Positions 25,266-34,129 are shown, counted from the first letter of the stretch. The stretch is 64,000 nucleotides of DNA from an uncultured Prevotella sp. (GCA_905234265.1 CAJOHJ010000001.1:62001-126000); one strand, 5' to 3'. Numbers and translations: made by a program. Notes: generated by a model from the letters alone, not told the origin.

Positions 25266-26510
25266 ATGAAATTGTTTCATCAACAGTCAAAATATGAGAA
25301 TGCGGCTTACGCGGTGCTGTGGGGAGTACTCTTCGCAGCACCGCTGCTGAGCGTTTACCTGCGTACCATCAGCAACGCCTACGCAGAGTTTCCGTGGCGT
25401 GAGGTGCTGATGGTGTGGCAGCACTTTGCCATCTACCTGCTGTTGTTCCTGATACACAATTATCTGCTGGCGCCACTGCTGATATACAGGCATCGCAACG
25501 TCATGTACTTCTCGCTGGCAATATGCCTGGTGGCTGTCTTTGGCGTCTATGAATGCACCGACACACCAGACCATGTCCGCCATGACGGCAACAGGCATGG
25601 CTGGCTGGAGGAGCGCATGCCCGAGGGCATGCAGCGCGGTGGGCATGCTCCCGGCGACCGCATGCACGGCGGCATGCACGACGCACCGTTCGCCGCTGGC
25701 GAGATGCCCCCGATGGACGAGCCGGACATGATGGCAGACGGCGGCAGGGCCGGCAAGAAGCCTAACCACGTTCCGCCGCCATTCATTGGCGAACACGACA
25801 TTGTGGCCATCCTCGTGCTGATACTGCTCTTCGGGGCAAACCTCGGCGTGAAGGGATATGTGAAGTCCTACGACGACCGGCGCAAGCTGGCAGCCATGGA
25901 GCGGAAGAGCCTGGAGCAGCAGCTGGAATACCTGAAATACCAGATAAACCCGCACTTCTTCATGAACACACTGAACAACATTCATGCGCTGATAGACATC
26001 GACCCGGCGAAAGCCCAGGAGACGGTGCTGGACCTGTCGAAGATGATGCGCTTCATACTCTATGAGGGCGACAAGAACGGTGTGCCGCTGACGCGCGAGA
26101 TGGAATTCATCGGAAACTACATCAAGCTGATGCGCCTGCGCTACACCGACAAGGTAAACATCAGCGTCGATCTGCCCACGGAGCTTCCTAATCGCCAGCT
26201 GCCGCCGCTCCTGCTGATAACGTTCATCGAGAACGCTTTCAAGCATGGCATCAGCTATCAGCACGACTCGTTCATCGACATCAAGGTAGGCATTGCCGGT
26301 GACAGGCTCGACTTCCGATGCCGCAACTCAAAGGCCGACCAGCTGCCAGGAGGCACTCAGCGGCAGCCGGGTGGGGTAGGGCTAAGCAATGTTAAGCAGC
26401 GGCTGAGGCTCATCTATGGCGACGACTTCAACCTGCACATTGACGACCACTCCGACGTCTATGAAGTCGCTCTTGACATCCCTCTCAGCAGGGAATCAGC
26501 TGCTGGCTGA
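25266..26510 (+). CDS. LytS/YehU-type sensor histidine kinase with His/Met-rich loop
   Basis: 414 residues from the Met at 25266 (MKLFHQQSKY); a longer frame from 25242 adds eight residues. Four membrane spans are visible (about 13-33, 50-72, 79-95, 176-198). Between spans three and four lies an external loop (about 96-170) very rich in His and Met. The kinase domain is of the His_kinase family: YLKYQINPHFFMNTLNNI with phosphoacceptor His230, and a C-terminal ATPase domain (FIENAFKHGIS; GGVGLSNVKQRL). No response regulator of LytTR type follows, only repeats and the convergent tsf. It starts 46 bases after the beta-helix gene and may be co-transcribed. Confidence 0.9.
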   Translation: MKLFHQQSKYENAAYAVLWGVLFAAPLLSVYLRTISNAYAEFPWREVLMVWQHFAIYLLLFLIHNYLLAPLLIYRHRNVMYFSLAICLVAVFGVYECTDTPDHVRHDGNRHGWLEERMPEGMQRGGHAPGDRMHGGMHDAPFAAGEMPPMDEPDMMADGGRAGKKPNHVPPPFIGEHDIVAILVLILLFGANLGVKGYVKSYDDRRKLAAMERKSLEQQLEYLKYQINPHFFMNTLNNIHALIDIDPAKAQETVLDLSKMMRFILYEGDKNGVPLTREMEFIGNYIKLMRLRYTDKVNISVDLPTELPNRQLPPLLLITFIENAFKHGISYQHDSFIDIKVGIAGDRLDFRCRNSKADQLPGGTQRQPGGVGLSNVKQRLRLIYGDDFNLHIDDHSDVYEVALDIPLSRESAAG

Positions 26511-26640
26511 AATAACATGCAGAGATAATTTCGTAACATGCAGAGATAATTTTTTATCTTACGGAGATATTTTCGTAACATGCAGAGATAATTTCGTAAG
26601 TCATTGAGATAATTTTTTATCTCGCACAGATAAATTTCTG
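26511..26640. repeat. 21-base-period AGATAA repeat array (array 3)
   Basis: About six units begin right after the histidine kinase stop: AGATAATTT then CGTAACATGCAG, alternating with units of AGATAATTTTTTATCT type and one with CGTAAGTCATTG. Every AGATA start is 21 bases from the next. The array lies between convergent genes. Confidence 0.9.
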
Positions 26641-26689
26641 CACCGCAATGAAAGACTCCCCGGCGTTGCGTGGAAGCACATAAAAAAAG

Positions 26690-26722
26690 AAAAGGGGTCG
26701 TCATCAGTGACGGTCCCTTTTC
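26690..26722 (-). terminator. Rho-independent terminator of the rplM-rpsI-rpsB-tsf operon
   Basis: On the minus strand GAAAAGGG-ACCGTCA pairs with TGACGACCCCTTTTC around CTGA, with a small mismatch, then a run of seven T. It lies about 30 bases past the tsf stop. Confidence 0.85.
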
Positions 26723-26750
26723 AATGTTATGAATAAACAAATGTAATTGC

Positions 26751-27746
26751 TTAGTCGGCAATCAGCGTGAAGCGCTTGAAGGCCGTAATCTTCAGCTCCT
26801 TGTCCTGCTTGGCGAGCCACTGTGCAACGGTAGCCTTGTCGCCGTCTCCGAACTGGAACTCCTGGTCGACGAGGCAGCTCTCCTTGAGGAACTTCTGCAC
26901 GCGGCCCTTGGCGATGTTCTCAATCATAGGCATCTTCAGCTGAGCCTCGCCCTCGACCTTGCTCTCGGCAATAATCTTGCGAGCCTCGTCGGCCTGCTCC
27001 TGTGTGAGCCAGCCCTTGGCCATGTTAGACTCGATGTGATCTTCAGAGTCTACAAGGTTCGGGTTCAGACCGGCCTTCTTGAGTTTCATCTCAACGAACT
27101 TCTCAACCTGCTCCAGCTTGGTCTTCTCGACGGCAGTCTTGTACTCCTCGTCAAGGATTTTCTGGTCTACGCTGGCAGCGTCGAGAGCAACGGGCTTCAT
27201 GGCTGCAACCTGCATGGCAACAAGGTGGCCCTGCTCAGCGGCAGGCTTGTTGGTCTGCACCATGGTGCACAGGGTGTGCTTGCCCATGTGGTCGTAGACT
27301 TCGATGTTCTCGCCTTCGAGAGTCAGGTAGCCGTCAAGCTCCATCTTCTCGCCGGTGATGCCGCTGCGCTGTGTGACAGCCTCCTGGGCGGTCTGGCCGT
27401 TGATGGTCAGGGCCTTGACAGCCTCGATGTCCTGAGCCTTGGCAGCGATGGCAGCGTCGAGGATGCTCTGGGTGAGAGCGATGAAGTCGGCACCGTTGGC
27501 AACGAAGTCGGTCTCGCACTTCAGGGCCAGCATGGCGGCAAAGCCGTCGACAGCCTTAACGAGTACACAACCATTTGATGTCTCACGGTCGCTGCGCTTT
27601 GCAGCAATAGCCAGGCCACGCTCGCGGAGCAGTTCCTTAGCCTTGTCGAAGTCGCCCTCAGCCTCGGTCAGAGCCTTCTTGACGTCGGCCAGACCTGCGC
27701 CGGTCATTGCGCGAAGCTTCTTGATATCGTCTATTGAAATAGCCAT
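26751..27746 (-). CDS. tsf: Elongation factor Ts
   Basis: 331 residues from the Met at 27746 (MAISIDDIKKLRAMTGAGLADVKKAL); a longer frame from 27806 adds 20 residues read from the intergenic spacer. The N-terminal UBA-like domain carries the TGAGLADVKKAL signature, followed by the core with LKCETDFVA and the Bacteroidota-type insert before the second subdomain. It recycles EF-Tu-GDP to EF-Tu-GTP. It follows rpsB by 124 bases, a spacer with an inverted repeat, and ends at a strong terminator. The standard rpsB-tsf order is kept. Confidence 0.97.
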   Translation of the reverse strand: MAISIDDIKKLRAMTGAGLADVKKALTEAEGDFDKAKELLRERGLAIAAKRSDRETSNGCVLVKAVDGFAAMLALKCETDFVANGADFIALTQSILDAAIAAKAQDIEAVKALTINGQTAQEAVTQRSGITGEKMELDGYLTLEGENIEVYDHMGKHTLCTMVQTNKPAAEQGHLVAMQVAAMKPVALDAASVDQKILDEEYKTAVEKTKLEQVEKFVEMKLKKAGLNPNLVDSEDHIESNMAKGWLTQEQADEARKIIAESKVEGEAQLKMPMIENIAKGRVQKFLKESCLVDQEFQFGDGDKATVAQWLAKQDKELKITAFKRFTLIAD

Positions 27747-27815
27747 TTTCTTAATGCTTAATACTAAATTCTTAATGTTTGATAGTTCTCTTTGTTTGCT
27801 TTGCACGGTCTTAAC

Positions 27816-27855
27816 GCATAATGCCCTCAGGCGTCAGTCCTATCGGGCATTATGC
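27816..27855. repeat. Inverted repeat between rpsB and tsf
   Basis: GCATAATGCCC (27816-27826) and GGGCATTATGC (27845-27855) are perfectly complementary around an 18-base loop, followed by a further related stretch ATTAAGCGTTATGCATTA. It could be a processing or attenuation site, or a member of a short interspersed repeat family. Confidence 0.75.
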
Positions 27856-27870
27856 ATTAAGCGTTATGCA

Positions 27871-28731
27871 TTACTCTGCGGCAGGTGCCTCTTCAGCAGC
27901 AGGTGCCTCCTCAGCGGCAGGAGCCTCAGCAGCGGGAGCCTCTTCCTCGGCAGCCTTGCGAGACTTGCGTGCCTGACGGCGCGGAGTGTTGTCGGCTTCT
28001 GCCTCAGCCTGAGCCTCGGCGGCCTTTTCGTCAGCCTTCTCGACCTTGCGCTCCTCAGCACCCTCGTTGATGGCGTCGCAGCAGGCGGTGAGGATAACCT
28101 CTACAGAGTCCTTGGCGTCGTCGTTGGCAGGGATGATGAAGTCGATGTTCTTCGGGTCGGAGTTGGTGTCGACAATGCCGAATACGGGGATGCCCAGACG
28201 GTTAGCCTCGCGAACGGCAATCTGCTCCTTCATGACGTCTACGACGAACAGTGCGCTCGGCAGACGGGTCAGGTCGACGATAGAACCAAGGTTCTTCTCC
28301 AGCTTGGCACGCTGACGGGTAATCTGCAGAAGCTCGCGCTTAGAGAGGTTGGCGTAGGTGCCGTCCTGCATCAGCTTGTCGATGTTTGCCATCTTCTTGA
28401 CAGCCTTGCGGATGGTGGGGAAGTTGGTGAGCATGCCGCCCGGCCAGCGCTCGGTAACGTATGGCATGCCTACGCTCTGCGCCTTGCTGGCGATGATTTC
28501 CTTGGTCTGCTTCTTGGTGCCTACGAAAAGCACTTTCTTGCCGCTCTTGGCAATCTGCTTGAGGGCGTCAGCAGCCTCGTCAATCTTAATAACTGTCTTG
28601 TGAAGGTCGATGATATGGATGCCATTGCGCTCGGTGTAGATGTACTGAGCCATTGCGGGATTCCATTTGCGCTTTAAGTGGCCGAAGTGGCAGCCAGCCT
28701 GAAGCAGTTGGTCAAAATTTGTTCTTGCCAT
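27871..28731 (-). CDS. rpsB: Small ribosomal subunit protein uS2
   Basis: 286 residues. The conserved core (1-225) is standard: QLLQAGCHFGHLKRKWNPAM, FVGTKKQTKE, RWPGGMLTNF and GIPVFGIVDTNSDP. Residues ~230-286 form a low-complexity tail of Ala, Glu, Lys and Pro ending in repeated EEAPAAEEAP units, longer than in most bacteria; such Ala/Glu tails are common in Bacteroidales S2. The protein joins the 30S head/body junction late in assembly. It lies between rpsI and tsf in the same operon. Confidence 0.97.
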   Translation of the reverse strand: MARTNFDQLLQAGCHFGHLKRKWNPAMAQYIYTERNGIHIIDLHKTVIKIDEAADALKQIAKSGKKVLFVGTKKQTKEIIASKAQSVGMPYVTERWPGGMLTNFPTIRKAVKKMANIDKLMQDGTYANLSKRELLQITRQRAKLEKNLGSIVDLTRLPSALFVVDVMKEQIAVREANRLGIPVFGIVDTNSDPKNIDFIIPANDDAKDSVEVILTACCDAINEGAEERKVEKADEKAAEAQAEAEADNTPRRQARKSRKAAEEEAPAAEAPAAEEAPAAEEAPAAE

Positions 28732-28794
28732 TGTTTTTCTTTGTTTTGATGTTGTTTACTTTCTTTTTAATTCTTTGTCCAGAACCAACCGGTG

Positions 28795-28968
28795 AGTAAT
28801 TGAGAATTGAGAGTTGAGAATTGAGAATTGTGATTACTTTCGTTTTCTTGTCTCAGCCAAGTCTCCCCGGTTTAGATACTAAACTATTCAGTATTCAAAT
28901 TTGAGAATATCAAATGGAGAAAGGGTAATCATAATTCTCAATTCTCCATTCTCAATACTCAATTGAAT
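28795..28968. repeat. Long imperfect inverted repeat of GAGAATTGA units between rpsI and rpsB
   Basis: The left arm (28795-28837) is a tandem run of GAGAATTGA-like units ending in TGATTAC. The right arm (28925-28968) is its approximate reverse complement, starting GTAATCATAATTCTC. About 90 bases lie between. The transcript could fold into a long hairpin. The same GAGAATTGA units occur inside miaB (59020-59055). Confidence 0.85.
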
Positions 28969-28969
28969 A

Positions 28970-29356
28970 TTAACGCTTACTGAACTGGAAGCGACGACGT
29001 GCCTTCGGCTGGCCGGGCTTCTTGCGCTCCACCTCGCGGGCGTCGCGGGTCAGGAAACCGTGGTCCTTAAGCTGCTTCTTGTCCTCGGCATTGATTTTCA
29101 CCAGTGCACGGGCAATGGCCATGCGCAGAGCCTGGCTCTGGCCGGTGAAGCCGCCACCGTCAAGGTTGGCCTTAATGTCGTATTTTCCAAGAACGTCGAG
29201 AGCTTCTAATGGCTGCTTGACAACGTACTGAAGGATGGCTGAGGGGAAGTATACCTCTAAGTCTTTTTTGTTGATCGTAATCTTGCCAGTACCCTCTGAC
29301 AGATAAACGCGAGCTACTGAACTCTTGCGACGACCTATTGCGTTGATGTATTCCAT
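28970..29356 (-). CDS. rpsI: Small ribosomal subunit protein uS9
   Basis: 128 residues, the normal length. The N-terminus MEYINAIGRRKSSVARV and the C-terminus KKPGQPKARRRFQFSKR are the diagnostic ends of S9; the basic tail reaches the P-site tRNA. Spacing to rplM is 41 bases, a stretch containing tandem ATTTACA units. It is part of the rplM-rpsI-rpsB-tsf operon. Confidence 0.98.
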   Translation of the reverse strand: MEYINAIGRRKSSVARVYLSEGTGKITINKKDLEVYFPSAILQYVVKQPLEALDVLGKYDIKANLDGGGFTGQSQALRMAIARALVKINAEDKKQLKDHGFLTRDAREVERKKPGQPKARRRFQFSKR

Positions 29357-29397
29357 CTTTATAATTTACTGTTTTACGATTTACAATTTACAATTTA

Positions 29398-29865
29398 TCA
29401 CTTGTACTGATTGATGTCAATAGCCTTTGGCTTCTGAGCCTCATGTGGATGCTCAGTGCCCTCGTAGACATACAGGTTGTTCAGCAAGGCACGGCCGAGA
29501 GGACCTTTGGGAAGCATGCCCTTGACGGCGTGCTTCAGAATGCGCTCTGTGCCGAAGGGCTTCTTGCGAAGCTCGGCAGGGGTGTTGAAGCGCTGGCCGC
29601 CGGGATAGCCGGTGTAGCGTGTGTAAACCTTGTCGGTCTCCTTCTTGCCGGTGAAGATAATCTTCTGGGCGTTGATGATGATGACGTTGTCGCCACAGTC
29701 CTGGTTAGGAGTGAATGTGGGCTTGTACTTTCCGCGGATAATCTTTGCGACTTTTGAGGCAAGACGGCCTACTACCTGGTCGGTAGCGTCGATGACTACC
29801 CATTCCTTCTGCTCACGAGCAGCTTCCTTGCTAACGGAAACAGTCTTGTAACTTAAAGTGTTCAT
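29398..29865 (-). CDS. rplM: Large ribosomal subunit protein uL13
   Basis: 155 residues. It contains the L13 signature VVIDATDQVVGRLASKVAKI near residue 25, GDNVIIINAQKI and the C-terminal block AVKGMLPKGPLGRALLNNLYVYEG. It is an early-assembling 50S protein and the first gene of the operon. The promoter lies ~200 bases upstream, leaving a long leader that may carry autoregulation, as leaders upstream of rplM have been described in several phyla. Confidence 0.98.
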   Translation of the reverse strand: MNTLSYKTVSVSKEAAREQKEWVVIDATDQVVGRLASKVAKIIRGKYKPTFTPNQDCGDNVIIINAQKIIFTGKKETDKVYTRYTGYPGGQRFNTPAELRKKPFGTERILKHAVKGMLPKGPLGRALLNNLYVYEGTEHPHEAQKPKAIDINQYK

Positions 29866-30063
29866 TTCTGTAATTTGACTTTGCTTTTATTATTATTTCT
29901 TGTTACACACACAGACAAACGTCGCAGAGGTCTAACTCCCTGCTCGCTGTCTAACGTCGGTGCTGAACTGAAGATTCACGAACCGCAATGTCCGGCCAAA
30001 GGCACTGCTATTCACACCACAATTCACGGGGATTCTAAGTCTCTCCCCCAAATAATCGGACTG
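29866..30063 (-). promoter_or_regulatory. Long untranslated leader of the rplM operon, possible ribosomal-protein leader RNA
   Basis: About 198 bases lie between the promoter box and the rplM start, without an open frame worth calling. It includes GC-rich complementary pieces (for example the GCCTTTGGCCGG region) that could fold. That it binds L13 or S9 is inference; no specific motif was confirmed. Confidence 0.35.
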
Positions 30064-30071
30064 CAAAGGTA
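30064..30071 (-). promoter_or_regulatory. Promoter of the rplM operon (-7 box TACCTTTG)
   Basis: TACCTTTG on the minus strand in an otherwise AT-rich stretch between rplM and the glycosyltransferase gene. Confidence 0.6.
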
Positions 30072-30117
30072 CACCTTTTAGGATTAAAAGGATGTAGAGG
30101 GGTGAAATCTTTTATAT

Positions 30118-30903
30118 TTATTTAACTATTCCACGGATAACAAACCACGCATGCATGGCTAATGTGGTGAGAAGACCATAGTGGTGGCGCATTACGCGGA
30201 AGCGTTCGCGCAGTGATGCGCGGTGGTTCTTGGTTGTGGTGCCTTCCTCGGTATAGTTGGCCACCACGATGCCGATGTTGCACAACGGGAGTTCCATGCG
30301 CTCGGTCTCGTGCATCACACGGATGCACCAGTCGACATCTGCGGAGAACTTGTACTGCGTATCGTAGTGTATGTTCTTGGCAATGTCTGTCCTGGCGTAG
30401 AATGCCTGATGGCACACCAGCATGCCGCTCTTGAACGAGCGCCATGTGAGAGTCTTGGGTGGCTGGAGGCGGCGCGGATAGAGGAAGCGGCCTTCGCCGT
30501 CCACGATGTCGGTGTTGCCGTAAAGCACGCCGGGACGGCAGTCGGTGCCCATCTCGCTGAGCTGGCAGCGGCTGACGATTTGCTGCAGGGTGTCGGCAGA
30601 AGGAAAAGTGTCGCCGGCATTCATGAAGACGACGTAGTCGCCGGAGCATTGCGTAAGCCCTTTGTTCATGGCGTCGTAGATGCCCTTGTCTGGCTCGGAG
30701 CAGATGATGACTTTATGGCCGTTGGACGATGCATCCGACCTTTGCTTGTACTCCTCGGCAATGGCTATGGTGCCGTCGGTGGAGGCACCGTCGATGATGA
30801 GGTGTTCTATGCCGGAGTACGTCTGGCAGAGGACGCTGTCGAGTGTCCTGCCGACAACGCCGGAGGCATTGTATGTTATGGTGACTACGGAAAAGCGTAT
30901 CAT
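30118..30903 (-). CDS. Family 2 glycosyltransferase (WcaE-like)
   Basis: 261 residues. GT2 fold: SVVTITYNASGVVGRTLDSV at the start, LIIDGASTDGT as the first Asp motif, EPDKGIYDAMNKGL, then the DxD-equivalent FMNAGDTF. The set DGASTDGT plus KGIYDAMNKG is typical of the WcaE-like group involved in exopolysaccharide assembly. No membrane span except a hydrophobic C-terminal helix. It is the third gene of the GH13-GT4-GT2 set, 52 bases after the GT4 gene. Donor and acceptor sugars are unknown. Confidence 0.9.
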   Translation of the reverse strand: MIRFSVVTITYNASGVVGRTLDSVLCQTYSGIEHLIIDGASTDGTIAIAEEYKQRSDASSNGHKVIICSEPDKGIYDAMNKGLTQCSGDYVVFMNAGDTFPSADTLQQIVSRCQLSEMGTDCRPGVLYGNTDIVDGEGRFLYPRRLQPPKTLTWRSFKSGMLVCHQAFYARTDIAKNIHYDTQYKFSADVDWCIRVMHETERMELPLCNIGIVVANYTEEGTTTKNHRASLRERFRVMRHHYGLLTTLAMHAWFVIRGIVK

Positions 30904-30955
30904 GAGGGTTGCTGTTTTTTCGGTTTGCTGATTTGCGGAATTCCCGGCTTCACGT

Positions 30956-32209
30956 TCAGCGGCTGGCCTGCAGTTCCAGAAATTTCTTTACCACAGCCTG
31001 CTGACTGTAGCAGCGGTTGACCTTGTGCAGGCAGGCCTTGTGGAGACTGTCGGCGTCGGGGTGGCCGAGGACAAAGCTGATGCCGGCGGCAAGGTCGGCG
31101 GCGTTGCCGCTTTCTGCCACGTATCCGTTCTGGCGGTGCTCAATCATTTCCGGAATGCCTCCGACGTTGAAGCCCACCGCAGGCACTCCGCAGGCCATGG
31201 CTTCCATGATGGTGTTGGGCAGATTATCTTCCATCGACGGCAGCACGAAGACGTCGGCGGCGCTGTAGACTGCGGCAATGCGCAGTGGCTCGCTGATATA
31301 GCCTAACGGCGCTGCCGGCAGCGTGAGTTTTTCGGCGACCTCTTCGGCATGGCCTCCGAGAATGGCAACTATGGTTTTCCTGCCTTCCTGTCCTGCTCTC
31401 TTCTCGTCTTTGTGTTCTCCCAGCATGTTTACGGCTTCCACAAAGTATTCCATGCCTTTGCGTGGGTCGGTGACACGCTGTGAGACGAACAGAATTATGT
31501 TGGCGTCGGCAGGCAGTCCCAGTTGCAGGCGGCACAGTTGCTTGTCGTGCGGACGGAATGTGCGAGTGTCTATCGGATTAGGAATGCTGACGATGTTCTG
31601 TCCTTTCAGCAGGGCGCTCTTTTCAGCTTCGCCCTTTAGCCATTCGCTACAGCAGACAAAGGTGACTTTCTTGCCGCTGAGCATCTGCTGCTTTTTCTTG
31701 AAGACGCGCCGTGGCAGGCTGCTGCCAGGCATGAGGGGACATTTGTCGCAACCTGTGTGGAACTGCTCGCAGCCACGGGCATAATGGCATACGGCTGTTG
31801 CCGGCCAGAGGTCATGCATGGTCCAGAAGACACGCTTGCCGGAGTCGAGAATCTTGCGTATGTCGTGCAGCGAAAGCATTCCCTGGTTGATCCAGTGCAG
31901 GTGGATGATGTCAGCATCTTGAAATTCCTTCAGGTGTGTGATGTCGGTGCCGGCATTTGCGATGTCTGCCTCGAAGATGCGCTTGCGGCACAACTTCATG
32001 GCGACCCATATTACGAAGCGTTCCCATAGGAAGTTCCACTGCTGCCGCCAGGCTGGCTTCAGTGCGCTGACCGTTAGCTGATTGCCTGACTTCTCACGCA
32101 CCAGCATGTGTGTCTTCACCCCATTGGCGTTGAGTGCCTCCATGAGTCTGTTGGCTGCCACGGCTGCACCGCCCACCGTGTCGCTGCTATTTATAATAAG
32201 TACGCGCAT
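30956..32209 (-). CDS. Family 4 glycosyltransferase (WcaC-like, with Cys motif)
   Basis: 417 residues, GT-B fold of family 4. The N-terminal RVLIINSSDTVGGAAVAANRL is the acceptor-side loop. A conserved Cys-containing block (TMHDLWPATAVCHYARGC, then a second pair of Cys in GCDKCPLMPG) is typical of a subgroup found in exopolysaccharide loci. The C-terminal nucleotide-sugar motif is FVLPSMEDNLPNTIMEAMACGVPAVGF, which includes the E-x7-E pattern. It begins three bases after the GH13 stop, so the two are co-transcribed. Confidence 0.92.
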   Translation of the reverse strand: MRVLIINSSDTVGGAAVAANRLMEALNANGVKTHMLVREKSGNQLTVSALKPAWRQQWNFLWERFVIWVAMKLCRKRIFEADIANAGTDITHLKEFQDADIIHLHWINQGMLSLHDIRKILDSGKRVFWTMHDLWPATAVCHYARGCEQFHTGCDKCPLMPGSSLPRRVFKKKQQMLSGKKVTFVCCSEWLKGEAEKSALLKGQNIVSIPNPIDTRTFRPHDKQLCRLQLGLPADANIILFVSQRVTDPRKGMEYFVEAVNMLGEHKDEKRAGQEGRKTIVAILGGHAEEVAEKLTLPAAPLGYISEPLRIAAVYSAADVFVLPSMEDNLPNTIMEAMACGVPAVGFNVGGIPEMIEHRQNGYVAESGNAADLAAGISFVLGHPDADSLHKACLHKVNRCYSQQAVVKKFLELQASR

Positions 32210-32212
32210 TCC

Positions 32213-34120
32213 TTATATATTTATTCTTTGTTGATGAGAATTGAGGACCAAAGGTTGTAATTCTTTGTTGATGGGCATGATTGTTGGCTTATTGCTGTGG
32301 TTGGTAAGTACGAGGCACTGTCTGGCCGACAGGCGCAGGTCGCTGGCAAGAGAGTATGTGCGTCCCGTAGGCACGTCAAGCCATGTCGTGCAGCTGCCGA
32401 TGACTTCGGCGTAGCGCTCAGTGTGCATCGTTGCCCTGTGTGACGTGCCGTTGATGATTGTTATAACCGTTTCCTGCTCTGTCTGTCGGGCTAAGACGTA
32501 AATGCCATTCTGCGGAATGAACTGCGTCTGTCGTCCGCATGCCACGGCAGCGCTTCCCTGTCGCCAGTGTAGCAGTCTGCTGAGCCATCGGAACATGCGC
32601 TGCTGTTCGTGTGTGCGTCCCTTGGCTGTGAAGCAGTTGACGGCATCGCCGGGAAAGCCTCCGGGGAAGTCACGCCGCACGTTGCCGTCGCTACTGGCTT
32701 TGGTACCGCCCATAAGTATTTCCGTACCGTAGTATATCTGCGGCGTGCGCCTGACGGTCAGCAGCAGGGCCAGTGCTTGCTTCAGGATGCTGGCGTTGCC
32801 GTTGTCGCCGAGGAAGCGGTCGGTGTCGTGATTGTCGAGGAAGGCCATCACGTTGTCTGGATTGCTGTAGAGAAAGTCGTAGACGAGCGAGTTGTAAACT
32901 CTGTTGTACCCGTCAAACCATTCGTCGGTCTCTTCGCCCTTCGCTCTGTTTATCTTGTCGAAGAAAGAAAAGTCCATGACCGACTTCAGATGTGAGTTCG
33001 GCAGCTGCACGGCAGCATTTTCTTTCTGAGAGCAGAATGGCGAGTCCTGCTGCCACACTGCGGTGTAGGCAGGCTCGGTGACCCATGTCTCGCCGACGAC
33101 GTTGAAGTTCGGATATTCATCGTTGAGTTCCCTTGCCCACTGCGCCATGCCGTCAGCGAAAGCGTAGGGGTAGGTATCCATGCGGATGCCGTCGATATCG
33201 GCAGTCTCAATCCACCAGAAAGTAGTCTGTATGAGGTATCTCATGAGATGCCTGTTGTGCTGGTTGAGGTCGGGCATGGAAGCTACGAACCAGCCCTCGG
33301 TTGTTTCGCGCTTGTCGATTTCCGCTGCGTAGGGGTCTACGACGGGTGTCAGCTTATAGCTCGTCTGCAAGTGTTCTGTGCCTCCGTTCAGCCAGTCGGC
33401 CGACGGAAGGTCGGAGAGCCACGGGTGGTCTTCGCCGACATGGTTGAAAATCATGTCCATGACGATTTTCAGTCCATGGCTGTGAGCGTCGGCCACCAGC
33501 TGGCAGTATTCTTTGTTGCTTCCCAGCCGTGGGTCTACGCGGTAGAAGTCGGTAGTTGCATATCCGTGATATGTAGAGTTGTCGTTTCTGTCGTCGGCAG
33601 AGTTGTTTTCAAGCACAGGAGTGAGCCACAGGGCAGTAACTCCTAACTGGTTGAAGTATTTCAAGTGCTGGCGGATGCCCTCAAGGTCTCCGCCGTGTCG
33701 CAGTGACGGCATTGAGCGGTCTTCACGGTATTTCCGCAAGCCCTCGATGCAGGTTTTGTGGTGCTTGCCTTGTGCGAAGCGGTCGGGCATGAGCATGTAC
33801 AGCACGTCGGCGTTTGTGAATCCCTCGTGCTGCCAGCCCTCCTTCTTCCTGCCGAGCAGCATGAAGTCGACAGACAGATTGTCGAAGTGCAGAGTCATGG
33901 TGCCTGCTTCGGCTCCGCTGATGTCTAAGTAGACAAATAGATAGTTTGGCGAGTCTAAGCGCACTGTGCCTTCAACCGTCACTCCCCTGTAGCTGGTGGT
34001 GACTGTCTGTGTAAGGCCTATGTTCCTGCCGCAGACCATCAGCTGCAGCTTCGGATTCTTCATTCCTGCAAACCAGTTTGGCGGGTCGATGTGTAGATGC
34101 GGATGTGGTGTGTGGCTCAT
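32213..34120 (-). CDS. GH13 alpha-amylase family enzyme (neopullulanase/cyclomaltodextrinase type)
   Basis: 635 residues from the ATG at 34120. A Met at 34156 is in frame but lies upstream of the promoter box at 34130-34137. An N-terminal beta-sandwich (about 5-90) of cyclomaltodextrinase type precedes the barrel: DMIFNHVG (222-229), GIRMDTY with nucleophile Asp315, GETW with acid/base Glu344 and DNHDTD with Asp432. The C-terminal beta domain ends in a tail with a 14-base direct repeat (CATCAACAAAGAAT) at DNA level. No signal peptide is seen, so it probably acts in the cytoplasm on maltooligosaccharides or glycogen-derived dextrins. It resembles SusA-type neopullulanases, which are exported. 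Confidence 0.92.
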   Translation of the reverse strand: MSHTPHPHLHIDPPNWFAGMKNPKLQLMVCGRNIGLTQTVTTSYRGVTVEGTVRLDSPNYLFVYLDISGAEAGTMTLHFDNLSVDFMLLGRKKEGWQHEGFTNADVLYMLMPDRFAQGKHHKTCIEGLRKYREDRSMPSLRHGGDLEGIRQHLKYFNQLGVTALWLTPVLENNSADDRNDNSTYHGYATTDFYRVDPRLGSNKEYCQLVADAHSHGLKIVMDMIFNHVGEDHPWLSDLPSADWLNGGTEHLQTSYKLTPVVDPYAAEIDKRETTEGWFVASMPDLNQHNRHLMRYLIQTTFWWIETADIDGIRMDTYPYAFADGMAQWARELNDEYPNFNVVGETWVTEPAYTAVWQQDSPFCSQKENAAVQLPNSHLKSVMDFSFFDKINRAKGEETDEWFDGYNRVYNSLVYDFLYSNPDNVMAFLDNHDTDRFLGDNGNASILKQALALLLTVRRTPQIYYGTEILMGGTKASSDGNVRRDFPGGFPGDAVNCFTAKGRTHEQQRMFRWLSRLLHWRQGSAAVACGRQTQFIPQNGIYVLARQTEQETVITIINGTSHRATMHTERYAEVIGSCTTWLDVPTGRTYSLASDLRLSARQCLVLTNHSNKPTIMPINKELQPLVLNSHQQRINI

Positions 34121-34129
34121 AAGCAGTGG

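Noticed and set aside
26416..26761. Two overlapping frames on both strands through array 3
   Set aside because: Same reason: repeat-driven frames, both overlapping real genes and the tsf terminator.
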